Shown here: piece by piece, positions 25,795 through 35,812 of the stretch
Layout of the letters: every line of letters starts with the position of its first letter
Position numbering within the stretch: position 1 is the stretch's first letter
Assembly: GCA_963831705.1 (NCBI GenBank)
Contig: CAWHRE010000010.1
Location: 1,984,001 to 2,048,000, forward strand
Reading direction: 5' to 3'
DNA from: DASQPR01 sp963831705
GTDB lineage: Bacteria; Actinomycetota; Actinomycetes; Mycobacteriales; Micromonosporaceae
Length of the DNA stretch: 64,000 bases
The notes under the pieces: generated by a model
What the model was told of the DNA's origin: nothing
Database searches by the model: none
Seen by the model: only the letters and a program-made list of their open reading frames with translations
Position numbers and translations under genes: made by a program

Positions 25795-26523
25795 GCTGGA
25801 GCCGACGCCGCACTGGCGGCGCTGCCTGCTGGTCTCCGCCTCGTCGCACTTTCCAGCGGCGACGTATATCGCGCGTACGAGGGTGCGGTGCGTGGGCGCC
25901 AGACTGACGCGGTACCGCTGGCCGAGTCGTCACCGCTTCGTACGGCACGGTATCTGGACGGCCCCGAATGGGAGAATCTGGAGATCGAGGAGGCATATCG
26001 AGCCGCCGAAGCCACCATCCTGCGGCTCGGCGCCGTCTACGGACCGCACGACTATCAACACCTGTTCGAGCCTGTGCTACGCCGCATCCGGGCCGGACGT
26101 ACATTCTTGCCGGTCGGGTCGGGCTCGTTCCTGTTGAGCCGGGTTTACGTCGATGATGTCGCGCAGGCCGTACTGGCCGCCGTGGCCACCGATCGTGGTC
26201 GCGGCGAGTGCTTCAACATCGTTGAATCGCAGACCGCATCAATGCGGCTGTTCTACGAACAGATCATCGCCGCGACCGGCTCGGCGCTGGATCTGATCCG
26301 GGTCGACGACAAAACCCTTCCCGCCGATCTGGGCTCCGTCGGTGCCGCCGATCAACATCTTCTGATGAGTCCGCAGAAGGCCCGTGATGTGCTCGGTTGG
26401 CGCGAGTCCGATCCTGATATCAGCCTGCGCAATTCGGTGAGGTGGCACCTGTCGCACCCACCGGCCGAGTGGAGCCACGACTTCAGCGGCGACGACGCGG
26501 CGATCCGCTCCGACGTTTCGTGA
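25789..26523 (+). pseudogene. 5'-truncated NAD-dependent epimerase/dehydratase (extended SDR)
   Basis: 244 codons remain. LVALSSGDVYRAYEG (about 18-32) is the Ser-containing strand of an extended SDR; ATILRLGAVYGP, a downstream SRVYVDDVAQAV and a FNIVES stretch are typical of sugar-nucleotide or isoflavone-type epimerases. The N-terminal Rossmann strand with GxxGxxG and about 70-90 residues are absent, and YxxxK is replaced. The first ATG sits inside the right arm of the palindrome at 25739-25794, so the 5' end was probably lost in the event that placed the palindrome. A non-functional remnant is most likely. Confidence 0.7.
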
Positions 26524-26585
26524 GCGCAAATGAAGGCGTGGACAACGCGTCCGCACGTAGCGGGGTCGGTTACCCGCGTGTTTGG

Positions 26586-26658
26586 AGCCGACGGGGGGAC
26601 TTGAACCCCCAACCTTCCGATTACAAGTCGGGTGCGCTACCAATTGCGCCACGTCGGC
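26586..26658 (-). tRNA. tRNA-Thr (anticodon TGT)
   Basis: The minus strand folds as a 73-nt cloverleaf. The acceptor stem GCCGACG pairs with CGTCGGC, the anticodon loop is CTTGTAA with anticodon TGT, and a GGTTCAAGTCC-type T arm is present. TGT reads ACA, giving threonine. No encoded CCA. It lies between the truncated epimerase and the msiK-like gene. Confidence 0.95.
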
Positions 26659-26893
26659 AAGGCACCGCGACGGTGCTCCCAGTGATCGTACAAGTTGAGG
26701 GTTGAGGTCTGCGCAGGCATATCCGCCCGCACATATCCGACAACCTCGACAAACCGTGAACCCGATCATGGGACGGGGTTGGCAAGTGCCTTGACCACCG
26801 CATAACGTGAGCCCACCGGTCCCGCTTGGAACCGGCGAACCCTTTTACTCGGATCGTCCGGCACGTTCCTGCCGGTGAAAGGTGGCTTTTGCC

Positions 26894-27985
<1,092 letters not shown>

Positions 27986-28016
27986 GTTCCATCGGAACAA
28001 ATTCCACCGAAACTGA

Positions 28017-28055
28017 AACGGGGCCTCGGACCAATCGGTCCGAGGCCCCGTTTTT
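28017..28055. terminator. bidirectional intrinsic terminator
   Basis: A 16-bp perfect stem (28017-28032 with 28037-28052) with an AATC loop is followed by five T on the plus strand and preceded by A residues. It lies 31 bp after the msiK-like stop and 12 bp before the stop of the convergent repeat-protein gene, so it can serve both strands. Confidence 0.93.
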
Positions 28056-28066
28056 CGTGCCGAACG

Positions 28067-30058
28067 TCAGGCGTTCCCGCCGACCAGCGGAAGCGCCCCG
28101 ATCGCGCCGAGCGGCTACCGGAAGCGCGTTGGCGATGCCGCTGGTACCGGCACCCGAGTTGCCTATCAGGCCGCCGACGACCGGCAGATTCTGCACCAGG
28201 CCGCCAACGATCGGCAGACCGCTGACCAGCCCGCCGACGATCGGCAGCCCGCCGCCGCCACCGAGCAGGCCGCCGACGATCGGCAGGCTTCCGATCAGCG
28301 GAAGGTCTTCCGGCAGCGATGCGCTCTCGTCCGTCGGCGAACCGACAAAGCCACCGGTCTGACCGGACGCGACCGGACGACCGTCGGCCGGATCCGGCGT
28401 ATCGGCGGAACGGTCATCGCTCGGTGCGGCCGAGGTGGAGCTAGGCGCGACCGAGTCGGAGCCAGGCGCGACCGAGTTGGAGCTAGGAGCGACCGAGTCG
28501 GAGCCGGGCGCGACCGAGGTGGAGCTAGGGCGACCGAGTCCGAGCCCGGCGCGATGGAGTTCGCGACCGGCGCGATCGAGTTCAGCACCGGCGTGACCGT
28601 ATTGGTCACCGGCGCGAACGACCCAGAGTCACTCGTGTCGGACGACGCCGACGACGATGCATCCGAAGCTGACGCGTCGGAAGACACCGATACGTCCGGC
28701 GCGTTTCCCTGCATTGGGACCGGGGTGACGTTGCCGATCACGGGCAGGTTGTTGGTCAGGCTGCCGACATCCGGCAGGTTGTTCGTCAGACCGCCGACGA
28801 TCGGTAGGTTCTGCACGAGGCCGCCGACGATCGGCAGACCACTGATGCCACTGGAGTCGCCACCGCCGACCAAACCGCCGACGATCGGCAGTCCACCCGC
28901 GAGGCCACCAACCAGCGGCAGGTTCTGGACCAGGCTACCCACGACCGGGAGGTCCTCCGTCGGTGCCGCAGAAGGAACGTTCGTAAGTCCGCCTGCGAGC
29001 GGAAGAGCGGCGGTCAGGCCGTTGAGCGGAATACCGCTACCACCGAGCAGGCCGTCACCGCCGCTCGATGCGCCACCACCGCCGAGAAGACCGCCAACCA
29101 CGGGAAGACTGCCAACCACGGGAAGGCCGCCACCGTCGGTCCCATTGGCGGAACTCTGGTCGGCACTGTCGAGGAGGTTGCCGACGAGCGGCAGGCCGCC
29201 GACCACCGGCAGACCGCCGAGCGGGTTGCTGTTGTTGTTCGCACCGACGACCGGCAGGCCGCTCGTCAGACCGCCGACGATCGGCAGGTTCTGAAGAAGG
29301 CCGCTGACGACCGGGAGGTTTTCGGTCGGCGCGGTCGAGCCGAGCCCTTGCGTCAAGCCACCGACCAGCGGAAGGTTCTGCACCAGACCACCGACGACCG
29401 GCAGACCGCCGCTGTCTCCGTCGAGCAACGAGCCGACCACCGGCAGATTGCTCAGCGGCCCGCTGTCGCCGAGGAGGCCACCCACCACGGGCAGGTTGTC
29501 GACGAGTCCACCGACCAGCGGAAGGCTTTCGGTCGACGGTCCGACGAGCGTGTTCGAGACGTCGGTCGCCACGGCGTGCACGCCGGTGCCGGGCGACTGG
29601 AATCCGGCCGCCGTCTTCGTCGTGTCGGCAACGGTGGTTGTCAGGCCACCACCCGCACCGAAGGCGGCGTTCGTGACCGGCCCGATGATGCCGGGCGGTA
29701 CGAGTCCCTGAATCGGTAGCATGTCCAGTACGTCCGGCAGCTTGCCGTTGAGGAACAGAGCCTGCGGCACGCCGTTCTTGGTGAGCGTGTGCGCGGTGAC
29801 GCCAACCCGGCCGTCGTTCGGCTGCAGGGCGAGCGGGCCGTCCGGCAGCAAGCCGGCATCGATCGTGGTGCCGGGTACATCGAAGGAAACGCCCTAGTTG
29901 GTGGCACCTAATGGCGTGAAGAGGTTGTGAATGAGTCCGCCCGGCGCCAATGCAGCGTCAGAGGTGGGGGCGTCGGCCTGAGCGGCACCGCCTGCCAGCA
30001 GCAGCGGGCCGCCGGCGACGCCAACCGTACCTGCGGCACGGCGTAACCACTTATTCAT
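28067..30058 (-). pseudogene. secreted LPVVGG-repeat protein, interrupted
   Basis: The frame starts at ATG 30058 with a signal peptide (a basic start, a hydrophobic core, AAQA near 25-28). A TAG stands at codon 55 (29894-29896), where CAG would fit. The downstream frame continues with many copies of LPVVGGL/LPIVGGLV-type 7-12 residue hydrophobic repeats with Asn, Gly and Ser. Near 28529 one base is missing relative to neighbouring repeat copies. Near 28106 one extra base restores the frame, giving a natural end ALPLVGGNA at 28067. Corrected length is about 663 codons. Related low-complexity secreted proteins exist in actinobacteria, but no function is known. Either a decaying gene or sequencing errors in a repeat. 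Confidence 0.65.
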
Positions 30059-30177
30059 CGTCTATCCGTCCGGTCGCGTATCGCCAACCCTTGCGGCGTT
30101 GACGGGGACAAAGGGGGTAACGATGGAGCTATCAGGATCGTGCTTGACGAAACAGACTAATCTCTCCGGGTCGGCGG

Positions 30178-31980
30178 GTGAATGCGATGGTCGTTACGAT
30201 CCGGAGCGTGTCGCGCCCGTCTGAACCCGCCGCATCACATGCACCGGCTTCGTATTCCGCCTCCTACGTGAGCGCTCAACGCGCCGGAGGCACCGAGGTG
30301 ACGGGCGAAGCGGCCAGACACTTCATCGTCTGTGGCGACACAACTCTCGCGTTTCGGCTGGTAGAAGAGCTTTCTACGCGTTACCGAGCGCAGGTGACAG
30401 CGATCCTCGCCGATCCGCTGGCGGGTCACGGTCCGCGCATCGCGCGAATGAACCGGGTCAATGTGGTTCAAGCGGCGCAGCCCGACACGGCCGCCTTTCG
30501 CGCCGCGCGAATCGGTGCCGCGCAGGCGGTCGCGCTCGTCAGCCGCAATGACGTGACCAATGTGTACGCGGCCCTGCAAGCCCAAGAGCTCTGCCCGGGC
30601 GTACGACTGGTGCTGCGGATCCACAACTCCACGCTCGGCCAGCGCGTCGAAGCGTTGTTCGAGGACGCTCAAGTCCTGTCCGATATCGAAATCGGCGCAC
30701 CCGCGTTCGTCGGCGCATCGCTGGGTTCCATCGAGGGCACGATCGTCCGGATCGGCACGAAGATCGCACACGTGACGACACGCAATGACCTGGACGGACA
30801 TGAGATCCTCTGTGGACTTGCCCGAACCGCGCGGATGGAAGAGCCGGTCCTGCTCCCGGACGACCAGTCCACGGCCGATCTCGTGCTCGCCATGCACAGC
30901 GGTACGCACGTCGATCCACCGCCGGCCGTACGGCACCATCGGATCAGGCGCCTGTTCGGCAACGTTCGGCGGACGTTCTTCGGCGCGGACGCGTTGCCGC
31001 TGGTCAGTCGCAGCATCGTGGTCGCACTCTCATTTCTGAGCACGATCGTCCTCAGCGGCATCGGGCTGTTCTGGTACGCGGATCGTCCGATCTCGCCGTG
31101 GGAAGCCATCTACGAAATGCTGTTCACGTCGGTGGGCGCCGGTAACGCCGATCCGAAGCTGTCCGCTTGGGCGCAGATCGTGCAGACCATCGTCACGATC
31201 GCCGGCGTTGCCATGATCCCGATCATCTCGGCCGCAATCGTGCAGGCCAGTGTTAACTCGAAACTCGCTCTGCCGTCGGGCGCGCTGGCCGCACCTGACC
31301 GGGATCACGTGATCGTGGTCGGGCTCGGCCGTCTCGGTACGCGAGTCCTCGCCGAGCTGCACAATCGTGGCATCGAAGTGGTAGCGGTCGACAACGTCGA
31401 GAACCCGTACGGCGCAGCGTTCGTCCGAGACCGCAAGATTCACTTTATCGTCGGCGATGCGAGCCGCCGGAGCACGCTCGATCGGGCAAACGTCGCGACC
31501 GCGGCCGCGCTCGTCGTGCTCACTGCGGACGATGTCGTCAACCTCGAGTACGCACTCCGGGGCCGCGAGGAACGCGAAGATCTGCGCGTGGTGCTCCGCC
31601 TCTTCGACGGCGACTTCGCCGATCGGATCAAGCGGGTCTTCCAGATCACGGTCTCGCGAAGCGTGTCGTTCCTGGCGGCGCCCGCGTTCGCCGCCGCGAT
31701 GGTCGGTCGCGAAGTCATCGGCACGATCGGTGTACGCCGGCGGGTGCTGCTCGTCGCGAACGTGCCGGTCCTCGAAGGCTCGTGGTTCGCCGACCGTCCC
31801 GTCTCCGACGTGTACGAGCCGGGGCTGGCCCGCGTTATCGCGCTGATCCCGGCCGGCGAGATCGAGGGTGTCCTGTCGCCGCTGGGCGACCGTCGGTTGG
31901 TCGTCGGCGATCGCCTGGTCGTGGTCGCGACCCGCGTCGGGCTCTCGCACATCCTCGGCCAGAGTGCCGACATCCGATAG
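30178..31980 (+). CDS. two-helix channel-like protein with N- and C-terminal RCK/TrkA-N domains
   Basis: 600 residues; a later start is possible because the first ~45 residues are low in complexity. An RCK/TrkA-N domain (about 47-250) is followed by a membrane helix (about 282-302), a pore-like loop, a second helix (about 335-358) and a second RCK domain (about 372-590) with GLGRLG for NAD binding. The pore loop reads SVGAGN where potassium channels have TVGYGD, so potassium selectivity is doubtful. It is probably a ligand-gated cation channel or transport regulator. Its last three codons lie in a 22-bp tandem repeat. Confidence 0.75.
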   Translation: MNAMVVTIRSVSRPSEPAASHAPASYSASYVSAQRAGGTEVTGEAARHFIVCGDTTLAFRLVEELSTRYRAQVTAILADPLAGHGPRIARMNRVNVVQAAQPDTAAFRAARIGAAQAVALVSRNDVTNVYAALQAQELCPGVRLVLRIHNSTLGQRVEALFEDAQVLSDIEIGAPAFVGASLGSIEGTIVRIGTKIAHVTTRNDLDGHEILCGLARTARMEEPVLLPDDQSTADLVLAMHSGTHVDPPPAVRHHRIRRLFGNVRRTFFGADALPLVSRSIVVALSFLSTIVLSGIGLFWYADRPISPWEAIYEMLFTSVGAGNADPKLSAWAQIVQTIVTIAGVAMIPIISAAIVQASVNSKLALPSGALAAPDRDHVIVVGLGRLGTRVLAELHNRGIEVVAVDNVENPYGAAFVRDRKIHFIVGDASRRSTLDRANVATAAALVVLTADDVVNLEYALRGREEREDLRVVLRLFDGDFADRIKRVFQITVSRSVSFLAAPAFAAAMVGREVIGTIGVRRRVLLVANVPVLEGSWFADRPVSDVYEPGLARVIALIPAGEIEGVLSPLGDRRLVVGDRLVVVATRVGLSHILGQSADIR

Positions 31981-32068
31981 CCGAGCCGCCCCCATCCGAT
32001 AGCCGAGCCGCCCCCATCCGATAGCCGAGCCGCCCCCATCCGATAGTCGCGGCGCCGACATCCGATAG
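31971..32068. repeat. 22-bp tandem repeat, five units, carrying stop codons
   Basis: CATCCGATAG recurs at 31971, 31993, 32015, 32037 and 32059, exactly 22 bp apart. The first three intervening spacers are identical (CCGAGCCGCCCC) and the fourth has changed. The first copy supplies the TAG stop of the RCK channel gene. Because 22 is not a multiple of three, three consecutive copies place TAG in all three plus-strand frames. The last unit abuts the decapitated protease gene. Confidence 0.9.
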
Positions 32069-32580
32069 CTCACAGCGAACAAGGCATCGAAGGCGGTCGC
32101 GCGGCTGCCTGGTTCAACTACGAATGCGCGGTCTGTGGCGGCTACGCGACGCTGGCCACGACGAAGGTGTGGGGCGACCACCTGTACGCGACCGACGCTA
32201 ACCTCGACTTCACGCTGTTCAGCGTGCGTGACTTCGCGCAGGTCCAGCCGTTCGGATATCTGAACATCGATACCACGCCCGTGAAGTCCGGCACCGAGCT
32301 CTACATTCCGCAGCACCCGGAAGGCGATCCCACCGAGATCGCGATGGCGTCGGACGAGGACAACGGTGGCGACTGCAAGGTCGACGACCCGACCGCGGAC
32401 GGCTTCATCGCGAACTCGGACGTGTCCTACTACTGCGACACGCAGGGCGGTTCATCCGGCTCGCCGGTCATCTCACGCGTGACGAACAAGGTGATCGCGC
32501 TGCACCACTTCGGCGGCTGCCCGAACTCCGGCGTCCGGATGGCGCTGATCTATCCCAAGATCAAGCAATACCTGACCTGA
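32047..32580 (+). pseudogene. 5'-truncated trypsin-like/lysyl endopeptidase-like serine protease
   Basis: The open frame begins inside the last 22-bp repeat and has no good start until GTG 32167. Remaining protein: a WFNYECAVCGGYATL stretch, the catalytic Asp in TDANLDFTLF and the catalytic Ser in CDTQGGSSGSP, ending in a normal-looking C-terminus. The signal peptide and the catalytic His motif, expected just before the WFNYEC stretch, are missing. Without the His it cannot be an active protease. The break coincides with the repeat array, so repeat-mediated deletion is likely. Confidence 0.7.
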
Positions 32581-32612
32581 GTACGGATGATCGGGTCCGC
32601 TACGGTGCCTGC

Positions 32613-33341
32613 ATGCCCGTAGCGGACCCGACGACCAGGCTCCACGCGCGTCGCGTCGTCCCCGAGGGCTGGTGGTTCGACGCGTTGTTGCTGGTCGCGT
32701 TCGCGGCCCTGACCTACTTGCTGTGGCATGGCCACTTGCTGAACGTCGACCTGGCCGTCCGGAACTGGTCCGACGATCACCAGCCGCGAGCGCTGCACAT
32801 CTTGGCGCGGGCCGGCAATCTGCTGGGCCAAGGCGGCTTCTTCACATCGGTGTGCGGCCTGCTCGGACTGTTCCTCTGCTGGCAGCGACACTCGGTACGA
32901 CCGATCCTCCCGGTGATTGCGGCCTTCGTACTGACGTCGGTGACGCTCAGCATCCTGAAGGGCTGGACCGACCGGGCCGCACCGCACGCGAATACCGATC
33001 CGATTCCGATCGCGCATCCCGAGTTGTTCGGCAGCGGCGGTGCGTCGTATCCGTCCGGGCATCTCGGCAACGCGATCGTCTGGTACGGCACGCTGGCGTT
33101 GCTGCTCACGCTGTGGGTACCGAGACGGTGGCTTTGGGTGCTCCGGATCGCGCCGCCGGTGATTCTCTCGATCACCACCGTCTACCTGGGCTTTCACTGG
33201 TTGAGCGACACCATTGGCGGCCTGATGATCGGCTCGCTTCTATGGCGCCTGATCGGCCGAACTCCTTGGGACGACATCCCCCTGGGGGGTTGGCTAACGC
33301 GCCGAGGCTGGGCCGTTCCGGCGCTGGAACGCCGCGAATAG
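32613..33341 (+). CDS. PAP2-family membrane phosphatase
   Basis: 242 residues with about six membrane helices. PAP2 motifs: a first motif KGWTDRAAPH (slightly altered from KxxxxxxRP), YPSGHLGN, and GFHWLSDTIGG with the catalytic His and Asp. It probably dephosphorylates lipid phosphates such as phosphatidic acid or undecaprenyl pyrophosphate. It starts 32 bp after the protease remnant. Confidence 0.85.
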   Translation: MPVADPTTRLHARRVVPEGWWFDALLLVAFAALTYLLWHGHLLNVDLAVRNWSDDHQPRALHILARAGNLLGQGGFFTSVCGLLGLFLCWQRHSVRPILPVIAAFVLTSVTLSILKGWTDRAAPHANTDPIPIAHPELFGSGGASYPSGHLGNAIVWYGTLALLLTLWVPRRWLWVLRIAPPVILSITTVYLGFHWLSDTIGGLMIGSLLWRLIGRTPWDDIPLGGWLTRRGWAVPALERRE

Positions 33342-33419
33342 CTTCACAATGATTGCAGATCTTGGAAGTTGGACGAGATCAAATCCGCATGATCACAGCA
33401 CTGGACTTCCACTCGGTCC

Positions 33420-33626
33420 AAGATTCGCGATCACCGCGCGTGAGCTGCCAAGATCTGCGATCACCGTGCGTGAGCTGCCAAGATCTGCGATCACCGCGCG
33501 TGAGCTGCCAAGATTCGCGATCACCGCGCGTGAGCTGCCAAGATCTGCGATCACCGCGCGTGAGCTGCCAAGATCTGCGATCACCGCGCGTGAGCTGCCA
33601 AGATTCGCGATCACCGTGGGTGGAAC
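33420..33626. repeat. 30-bp direct tandem repeat, seven units
   Basis: The unit AAGATCTGCGATCACCGCGC plus GTGAGCTGCC repeats without spacers from about 33420, with units starting every 30 bp (33420, 33450, 33480, 33510, 33540, 33570, 33600). Variation is limited to TCTG/TTCG in the second part and CGC/TGC in the middle. The last unit decays. A partial inverted copy (ATTGCAGATCTTGG) lies at 33352-33365. Because 30 is divisible by three, several frames stay open and translate to a 10-residue repeat, but no start signal supports this. It fills the gap between the convergent PAP2 and nagA genes. Confidence 0.9.
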
Positions 33627-33627
33627 T

Positions 33628-34755
33628 TTAGGAACCGGCTCGCAGCACCGAAGTCACCGTCAGCGCGTCGTCGAGGAGCAACAGATCGGCGCGGAGCCCG
33701 ACCGTCAACGCGCCACGATCGGCCAGCCCCAACACGCGTGCCGGTGTCGTGGATGCCGCGTGTGACGCTTTGACGATCGACCCGGTGACGCGTACGGCCC
33801 GCCGGAAAGCGGCATCCATCGTCAGCGTCGATCCGGCGATCGAACCCGGCGTTCCATCGGTTGTCACGAGCCGCGCAACGCCACCCTCCACGTGTACGGC
33901 CTGACCACCCAACTCGTACGCGCCGTCGGCCATGCCCGTTGCCGCCATCGCGTCGGTGATCAGCGCCGCCCGGCGACCGACGACCCGAAACGCGAACTCC
34001 AACGTTTCGTCGGCCAGGTGCACGCCGTCCGCGATGAATTCGCAGACGATCTCGGGCGATCCCAGCAACGCGTACGCGGGGCCGGGCGCTCGGTGATGCG
34101 GCGGCTTCATGCCGTTGAAGACGTGCGTACCAACGGTCGCCCCAGCGGTGGCACTGTCGGCAACCTGCCGGTACGTGGCGTCGGTATGTCCGATCGCGGC
34201 CACCACTCCATGCGACGCCAGAAACCGGATTGCCTCCGGGCCGCCGGTGCGCTCCGGGGCGATCGTCATCATCCGGATCACATCCGGACCACTCGCGTCG
34301 AGCAACGCGGTGATCTCCGGGATTGATGGATCGCGTAAAAACAACGGGTTCTGCGCGCCGCAGCAGGCTTCGGAGAGGTACGGCCCCTCGAAGTGCATGC
34401 CGCCGAGCACGCCCGCGCGGACCAGCGGCGCGTACGAGCGAGTGGCCGAGAGCATCACGTCGAACGGTGAACTGACCAGACTCGCGATCACGGTCGTCGT
34501 GCCGTGGCGCAGATGGAATGCGGCCGCGAGTAGTGCGTCATCGGGATCGCCGGTGGTGAACGTGTGGCCGCCGCCGCCGTGGCAGTGCATGTCGACGAAG
34601 CCCGGCACGATCCAGGGCGCGCCCGGGTCGACCGGCCCGGGAACGATGGCCGAAATTCGCTCGTCGTCGACGCGGAGTACGCCTTCCACGACGCCCTCGG
34701 GCGTCACGATCCGCCCGACGTATGCGGTCTCACCTGGGCCGTTGACCAGCGTCAC
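33628..34755 (-). CDS. nagA: N-acetylglucosamine-6-phosphate deacetylase
   Basis: 375 residues from GTG 34755, chosen because it overlaps the ROK kinase stop (GTGA, 34752-34755); the frame is open further but overlaps that gene. It converts GlcNAc-6-P to glucosamine-6-P. Metal and substrate motifs: DMHCHGGGGHTF, HFEGPYLS with the metal-binding Glu, GHTDA, THVFNGM and the catalytic Asp in LITDAMAATGM. Length is typical. With the ROK kinase and DeoR regulator it forms an amino-sugar use unit. Confidence 0.93.
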   Translation of the reverse strand: MTLVNGPGETAYVGRIVTPEGVVEGVLRVDDERISAIVPGPVDPGAPWIVPGFVDMHCHGGGGHTFTTGDPDDALLAAAFHLRHGTTTVIASLVSSPFDVMLSATRSYAPLVRAGVLGGMHFEGPYLSEACCGAQNPLFLRDPSIPEITALLDASGPDVIRMMTIAPERTGGPEAIRFLASHGVVAAIGHTDATYRQVADSATAGATVGTHVFNGMKPPHHRAPGPAYALLGSPEIVCEFIADGVHLADETLEFAFRVVGRRAALITDAMAATGMADGAYELGGQAVHVEGGVARLVTTDGTPGSIAGSTLTMDAAFRRAVRVTGSIVKASHAASTTPARVLGLADRGALTVGLRADLLLLDDALTVTSVLRAGS

Positions 34756-35660
34756 AGCGCCTCCCATCCGATCAGGGCGGCGCCGAGGCAACCGGCCTCG
34801 TCGCCGAGCGTCGCCCGTACCACGGACGGCATGGTCTGGAACGTCAGGCGACCCCGGACGGCGGCGTCGAGCGGTTCCAGCAGTTCGGCGCCGGCTTCCG
34901 CGAGGCCGCCGCCGATAATGATCATGTCGGGATCGTGCAGCGTGATGCCGATGCGCAGGCCGTCGGCGAGCGCGTCGATCGTCTCGGCCCACACGGTTAC
35001 CGCGATCGGGTCGCCGTCTCGCGCGAACTCGACGACTTCGCGGGCGGTCGCCTGCGTACCGCTTGCCTCGAAATATCGCCTGGCCACGGCGGACGCCGAG
35101 GCGACCGCCTCAACGCATCCGCGCGCGCCGCAGCCGCACTGGGGACCATCCGGCCGGACCACGACGTGGCCGATTTCGCCGGATGCGCCGTGTGCGCCAG
35201 GGTCGACCCGTCCGTCGGCTACGTAGGCTGCGGCGATGCCTGTGCCGATCGCGACGAACCAGGCCCGTCGTACGTCGCGGCCCGCACCGAGTCGCGCTTC
35301 GGCGAGACCGCCGGCGCGCACGTCGTGGCCAAGCGCCGCAGGCAGTCGGACGTGCGCGGTTACAAGATCACGCAGTGGTACGCCGCGGAAGCCCACGTTC
35401 GCCGACCACACCGCGACGCCGTTTGCCTCATCGATAACCCCGGGTACGGCCAGCCCGACCGCGACCGGCGTCAAGCCCGCGGCCCGGGCGGTTTCGGCCA
35501 GGTCGGAAGCTACCGACAGGATTGTCTGAGCAACCGCCTCCGGACCGCGATCCGCGCCGGTCGCGTGCCGTTCGGCGTGCACGATCGCGTGTTCTCGGTC
35601 GACCAACGCACACTTCATGCCGGTACCGCCGACGTCCATCGCGATCACCACGTCGGTCAC
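34752..35660 (-). CDS. ROK-family sugar kinase
   Basis: 302 residues from GTG 35660, with a strong AGGAGGA ribosome-binding site (minus strand, 35665-35671). The phosphate-binding loop DVGGTGMK is at about 9-16, and the ROK zinc motif CGCGARGCVE lies near 165-174 after GEIGHVV. It should phosphorylate a hexose or N-acetyl hexosamine with ATP. Coupling to nagA favours N-acetylglucosamine or N-acetylmannosamine; glucokinase remains possible. Confidence 0.88.
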   Translation of the reverse strand: MTDVVIAMDVGGTGMKCALVDREHAIVHAERHATGADRGPEAVAQTILSVASDLAETARAAGLTPVAVGLAVPGVIDEANGVAVWSANVGFRGVPLRDLVTAHVRLPAALGHDVRAGGLAEARLGAGRDVRRAWFVAIGTGIAAAYVADGRVDPGAHGASGEIGHVVVRPDGPQCGCGARGCVEAVASASAVARRYFEASGTQATAREVVEFARDGDPIAVTVWAETIDALADGLRIGITLHDPDMIIIGGGLAEAGAELLEPLDAAVRGRLTFQTMPSVVRATLGDEAGCLGAALIGWEAL

Positions 35661-35812
35661 GGGGTCCTCCTGATCGCCGACGCGAATCGGTCGCAGCGCA
35701 GCAAAGCAACCGGCACGAGCGCGTCACATTCTGCGCACCCTACTCGACGTCGGGCTGCGTTTCGCGCATGATTGTGCACACATCACTCATCTTCTGTGCA
35801 AGGGGAGTCCCA

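Noticed and set aside
31030..32316. 428-residue minus-strand ORF covering the RCK gene and the 22-bp repeat
   Set aside because: Antisense to a clear RCK/TM protein; its regular RLSDGGG stretch is the translated repeat.
33420..33626. CRISPR array
   Set aside because: Units are directly adjacent with no unique spacers, and no cas genes are present. It is a simple tandem repeat.
33349..33765. Apparent 138-residue plus-strand and 73-residue minus-strand proteins with a 10-residue repeat
   Set aside because: They are translations of the 30-bp tandem DNA repeat, kept open in several frames because 30 is divisible by three. No ribosome-binding site or protein-like flanks.
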